Shown here: positions 62,202 through 64,000 of the stretch, piece after piece
Numbering within the stretch: position 1 is the stretch's first letter
Layout: the number at the start of each line of letters is the position of its first letter
Source: Sphingomonas sp. OV641
GTDB lineage: Bacteria; Pseudomonadota; Alphaproteobacteria; Sphingomonadales; Sphingomonadaceae
Length of the DNA: 64,000 nt
Assembly (NCBI RefSeq): GCF_900109205.1
Contig: NZ_FNZB01000001.1
Coordinates: forward strand, 992,001 to 1,056,000
Direction of reading: 5' to 3'
Translations under genes and position numbers: made by a program
The notes under the pieces: model-generated
Database searches by the model: none
The model's input: only the letters and a program-made list of their open reading frames with translations
What the model was told of the DNA's origin: nothing

Positions 62202-63329
62202 ATGCCTCTCTACCTCAATGAAGACCAGACGATGCTCCGCGACACGGCCCGCGACTTCGTGGCCGATGCCGCCCCCGTGAGCCACATGCGCAAGCTGCGC
62301 GACGACAAGGATCAGACGGGCTTTTCCCGCAACCTGTGGAAGCAGTTCGCCGAGATGGGCTTCACGGGCATCCTCGTCGGCGAAGACCAGGGCGGTCTTG
62401 GCCTCGGGCATGTCGAAGCCGGCATCGTTCTGGAGGAAATCGGCCGCAACCTTTCGCCGTCTCCGTTCCTTCAGACTGGCGTGGCTGCGGTGGAAGCGCT
62501 GAAGGGCACGCCGCACGCCGATCGCTGGTTCCCCGGCATCCTGGCCGGCGACACGATAGCCGCGCTCGCGATCGACGAAGGCGCCAAGTTCCGCAACAGC
62601 GTCGCGATGAAGGCGGAGCGTTCGGGCAACGGGTTCAAGCTGACCGGTGCCAAGCAATTCGTGCAGCATGGCCATATCGCCGACGTGCTGATCGTCGCGG
62701 CACGGACCGCCGGCTCGGCCGATGACGATCAGGGCGTAACCCTCTTCGCCGTGCCGAAGGGCGCCGCCGGCCTCACCGCCACGGCCGAGCGGCTGACAGA
62801 CGCGAGCCTTGCGGCGCGGATCGAGTTTGAAGGTGTGGAGGTGGATGCCGACGCCGTGATCGGAGAGGTGGACGCCGGCCGTACCCCGCTCGCCCGCCTG
62901 GTGCGTGCCGGCCAGGCAGGCGCCGCGGCCGAAATGCTGGGCGTGGGCACCGGCGCCATGGACATGACGGTGAACTACCTGAAGGAGCGCAAGCAGTTCG
63001 GCACGCTGATCGGCACGTTCCAGGCGCTGCAGCACCGCGCGTCGCACCTTTACAGCGAAATGGAAGTGGCACGCGCCGCCGTGCTGAAGGCGCAGCAGCT
63101 GCTCGACGCCGGTGACGACAAGGCAGACGAAGCCGTGTCGGTGGCAAAGGCGATGACCGGTCTGGCCACCATGCTGAGCGTGCAGGAAGGCATTCAGATG
63201 CACGGCGGCATCGGCATGACCGATGAATATGACATAGGCTTCTACATGAAGCGGCAGCGGGTGCTCGCGGAGCTGTTCGGCGATGCGAACTTCCACGCCG
63301 ATCGCCTGGCGCGCGCCGCCGGCTATTGA
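62202..63329 (+). CDS. Acyl-CoA dehydrogenase, partner 2
   Basis: 375-residue acyl-CoA dehydrogenase with the N-terminal MPLYLNEDQTMLRDTARDFVADAAP and C-terminal SVQEGIQMHGGIGMTDEYDIGFYMKRQRVLAELFGDANFHADRLAR. The normal SEPxxGSD flavin motif is replaced by a segment reading LAIDEGAKFRNSVAM, so the beta-domain is divergent. This matches the second subunit of a heteromeric pair with the preceding gene (103-base gap). GGAG precedes the ATG. Confidence 0.9.
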   Translation: MPLYLNEDQTMLRDTARDFVADAAPVSHMRKLRDDKDQTGFSRNLWKQFAEMGFTGILVGEDQGGLGLGHVEAGIVLEEIGRNLSPSPFLQTGVAAVEALKGTPHADRWFPGILAGDTIAALAIDEGAKFRNSVAMKAERSGNGFKLTGAKQFVQHGHIADVLIVAARTAGSADDDQGVTLFAVPKGAAGLTATAERLTDASLAARIEFEGVEVDADAVIGEVDAGRTPLARLVRAGQAGAAAEMLGVGTGAMDMTVNYLKERKQFGTLIGTFQALQHRASHLYSEMEVARAAVLKAQQLLDAGDDKADEAVSVAKAMTGLATMLSVQEGIQMHGGIGMTDEYDIGFYMKRQRVLAELFGDANFHADRLARAAGY

Positions 63330-63338
63330 CCTTTCAAC

Positions 63339-63362
63339 GTGCCCCCGCGCAGGCGGGGGCAC
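63339..63362. terminator. Hairpin after acyl-CoA dehydrogenase
   Basis: A perfect 10-bp stem (63339-63348 with 63353-63362) with a GCAG loop. It belongs to a CCCCCGCGCAGGCGGGGG-type repeat frequent in sphingomonads and lacks a T-run, so termination is only likely. Confidence 0.55.
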
Positions 63363-63418
63363 CATGATCAACAGCGCATCGCGAGCGCCGTCCGGCTGTC
63401 GCCTGCGCGGGAGCACCG

Positions 63419-64000
63419 ATGACCGACACGCCCAGCCCGCAAGCGCTTGCCGCTGATCTCGTCGACCTTCTTGACGTGGAGGAGATCGACACGGACCTGT
63501 ATCGGGGACGCCGATCGAAGGGCGGCGTCGGACGGGTGTTCGGCGGCCAGGTGATCGCGCAGGCGCTGCAAGCCGCGCAGCGATCCACCGACGAACCAAA
63601 GATCGCGCATTCGCTCCATGCCTATTTCATGCGCCCGGGCGACGAGAACTTTCCCATCATCTATCGCGTAGTGCGCGATTTCGAGGGGCGCAGCTTCGCC
63701 ACCCGCCGGGTAATCGCGATGCAGCGCGGCGCGCCGATCCTCAACATGGCCTGTTCGCTGCAGGTGCCGGAAGAAGGCTTTCACCATCAGGACGGGATGC
63801 CGGATGTGCCCCCTCCGGAGTCGCTACCGACCGAGGCCGAGCTGCGCGCGCGCGACGCCGTTCACCTGCCGGAGCGGCAGCGCCGTATGGTCACGCGGCC
63901 GCGGCCGATCGAGATCCGCCCGGTTTACCCGCGCAAATGGTTCAACCCCACGCCGACCGATCCGATCCAGCACAGCTGGTTCAAGGTCGTGGCACCGATC
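63419..64000 (+). CDS. tesB: Acyl-CoA thioesterase II, cut at window end
   Basis: 194 codons with no stop before the window edge. Double-hotdog TesB family: LVDLLDVEEIDTDLYRGR, GRVFGGQVIAQALQAAQRS (first-domain catalytic region), HSLHAYFMRPGD and GRSFATRRVIAMQRGAPILNMACSLQ. Full family length is near 285-300, so about 100 residues are missing. It releases free acid from acyl-CoA and fits the catabolic run before it. Confidence 0.92.
   Translation, partial: MTDTPSPQALAADLVDLLDVEEIDTDLYRGRRSKGGVGRVFGGQVIAQALQAAQRSTDEPKIAHSLHAYFMRPGDENFPIIYRVVRDFEGRSFATRRVIAMQRGAPILNMACSLQVPEEGFHHQDGMPDVPPPESLPTEAELRARDAVHLPERQRRMVTRPRPIEIRPVYPRKWFNPTPTDPIQHSWFKVVAPI

Overview
The window is a stretch of a GC-rich alphaproteobacterial chromosome, most likely from a sphingomonad (Sphingomonas or a close relative). 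This follows from the two large TonB-dependent receptors, the alphaproteobacterial order methyltransferase / comF / grxC / nitrilase / DUF1178, an S9 protein with an Ala/Gln-rich N-terminal extension, the lapA-pyrF-trpF-trpB-trpA-accD-folC block, and frequent ATGA start/stop overlaps. No insertion sequence, prophage, CRISPR array or replication origin is visible.

Layout. 1-5.3 kb: the 5' part of folE (minus), a TonB receptor, S-formylglutathione hydrolase and a SWIB-domain protein. 5.4-10.3 kb: tRNA-Arg, the DUF1178-nitrilase-grxC-comF block with a divergent methyltransferase, a MerC-like membrane protein and heme A synthase. 10.3-15.6 kb: a sulfite-oxidase-like molybdoenzyme, a second TonB receptor, rplM-rpsI and a membrane-anchored aspartic protease. 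15.6-20.7 kb: the modABC molybdate transporter facing a coupled acyl-CoA dehydrogenase pair plus an atypical crotonase. 20.8-26.5 kb: DUF924, mtaB, ftsY, yciB, a PadR regulator with a histone-H1-like tail, and rarA. 26.6-31.7 kb: a YdeP-type molybdoenzyme, a serine hydrolase, two small conserved proteins and tRNA-Thr. 31.8-40.1 kb: the most accessory-looking part, with a secreted Cys-rich protein, two arylsulfatases without signal peptides, an outer-membrane protein carrying thirty 11-residue repeats, and two small ORFs. 40.3-49.9 kb: a patatin-like phospholipase, lapA, pyrF, trpFBA, accD and folC. 49.9-53.8 kb: an AmpG-like permease, a tandem pair of tRNA-Asp genes, an AI-2E-family membrane protein and a Crp/Fnr regulator. 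53.9-64.0 kb: an acyl-CoA catabolic region (CoA ligase, esterase-like hydrolase, FadB-type bifunctional enzyme, amidase, VOC protein, a second pair of acyl-CoA dehydrogenases, and a thioesterase cut by the window edge).

How the genes fit together. Two acyl-CoA catabolic modules (17.8-20.7 and 53.9-64 kb) each contain a short/long or paired set of acyl-CoA dehydrogenases, an arrangement known from sterol and side-chain degradation. The mod operon could supply the two molybdenum enzymes encoded nearby. The trp-accD-folC block is ordinary biosynthesis, but trpB and trpA are joined by an unusual 22-codon mini-ORF with ATGA overlaps at both ends. A similar 11-codon leader sits in front of the first acyl-CoA dehydrogenase. 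The most unusual protein is the repeat outer-membrane protein at 37.2-39.6 kb. I did not find a clearly new defence or mobile system.
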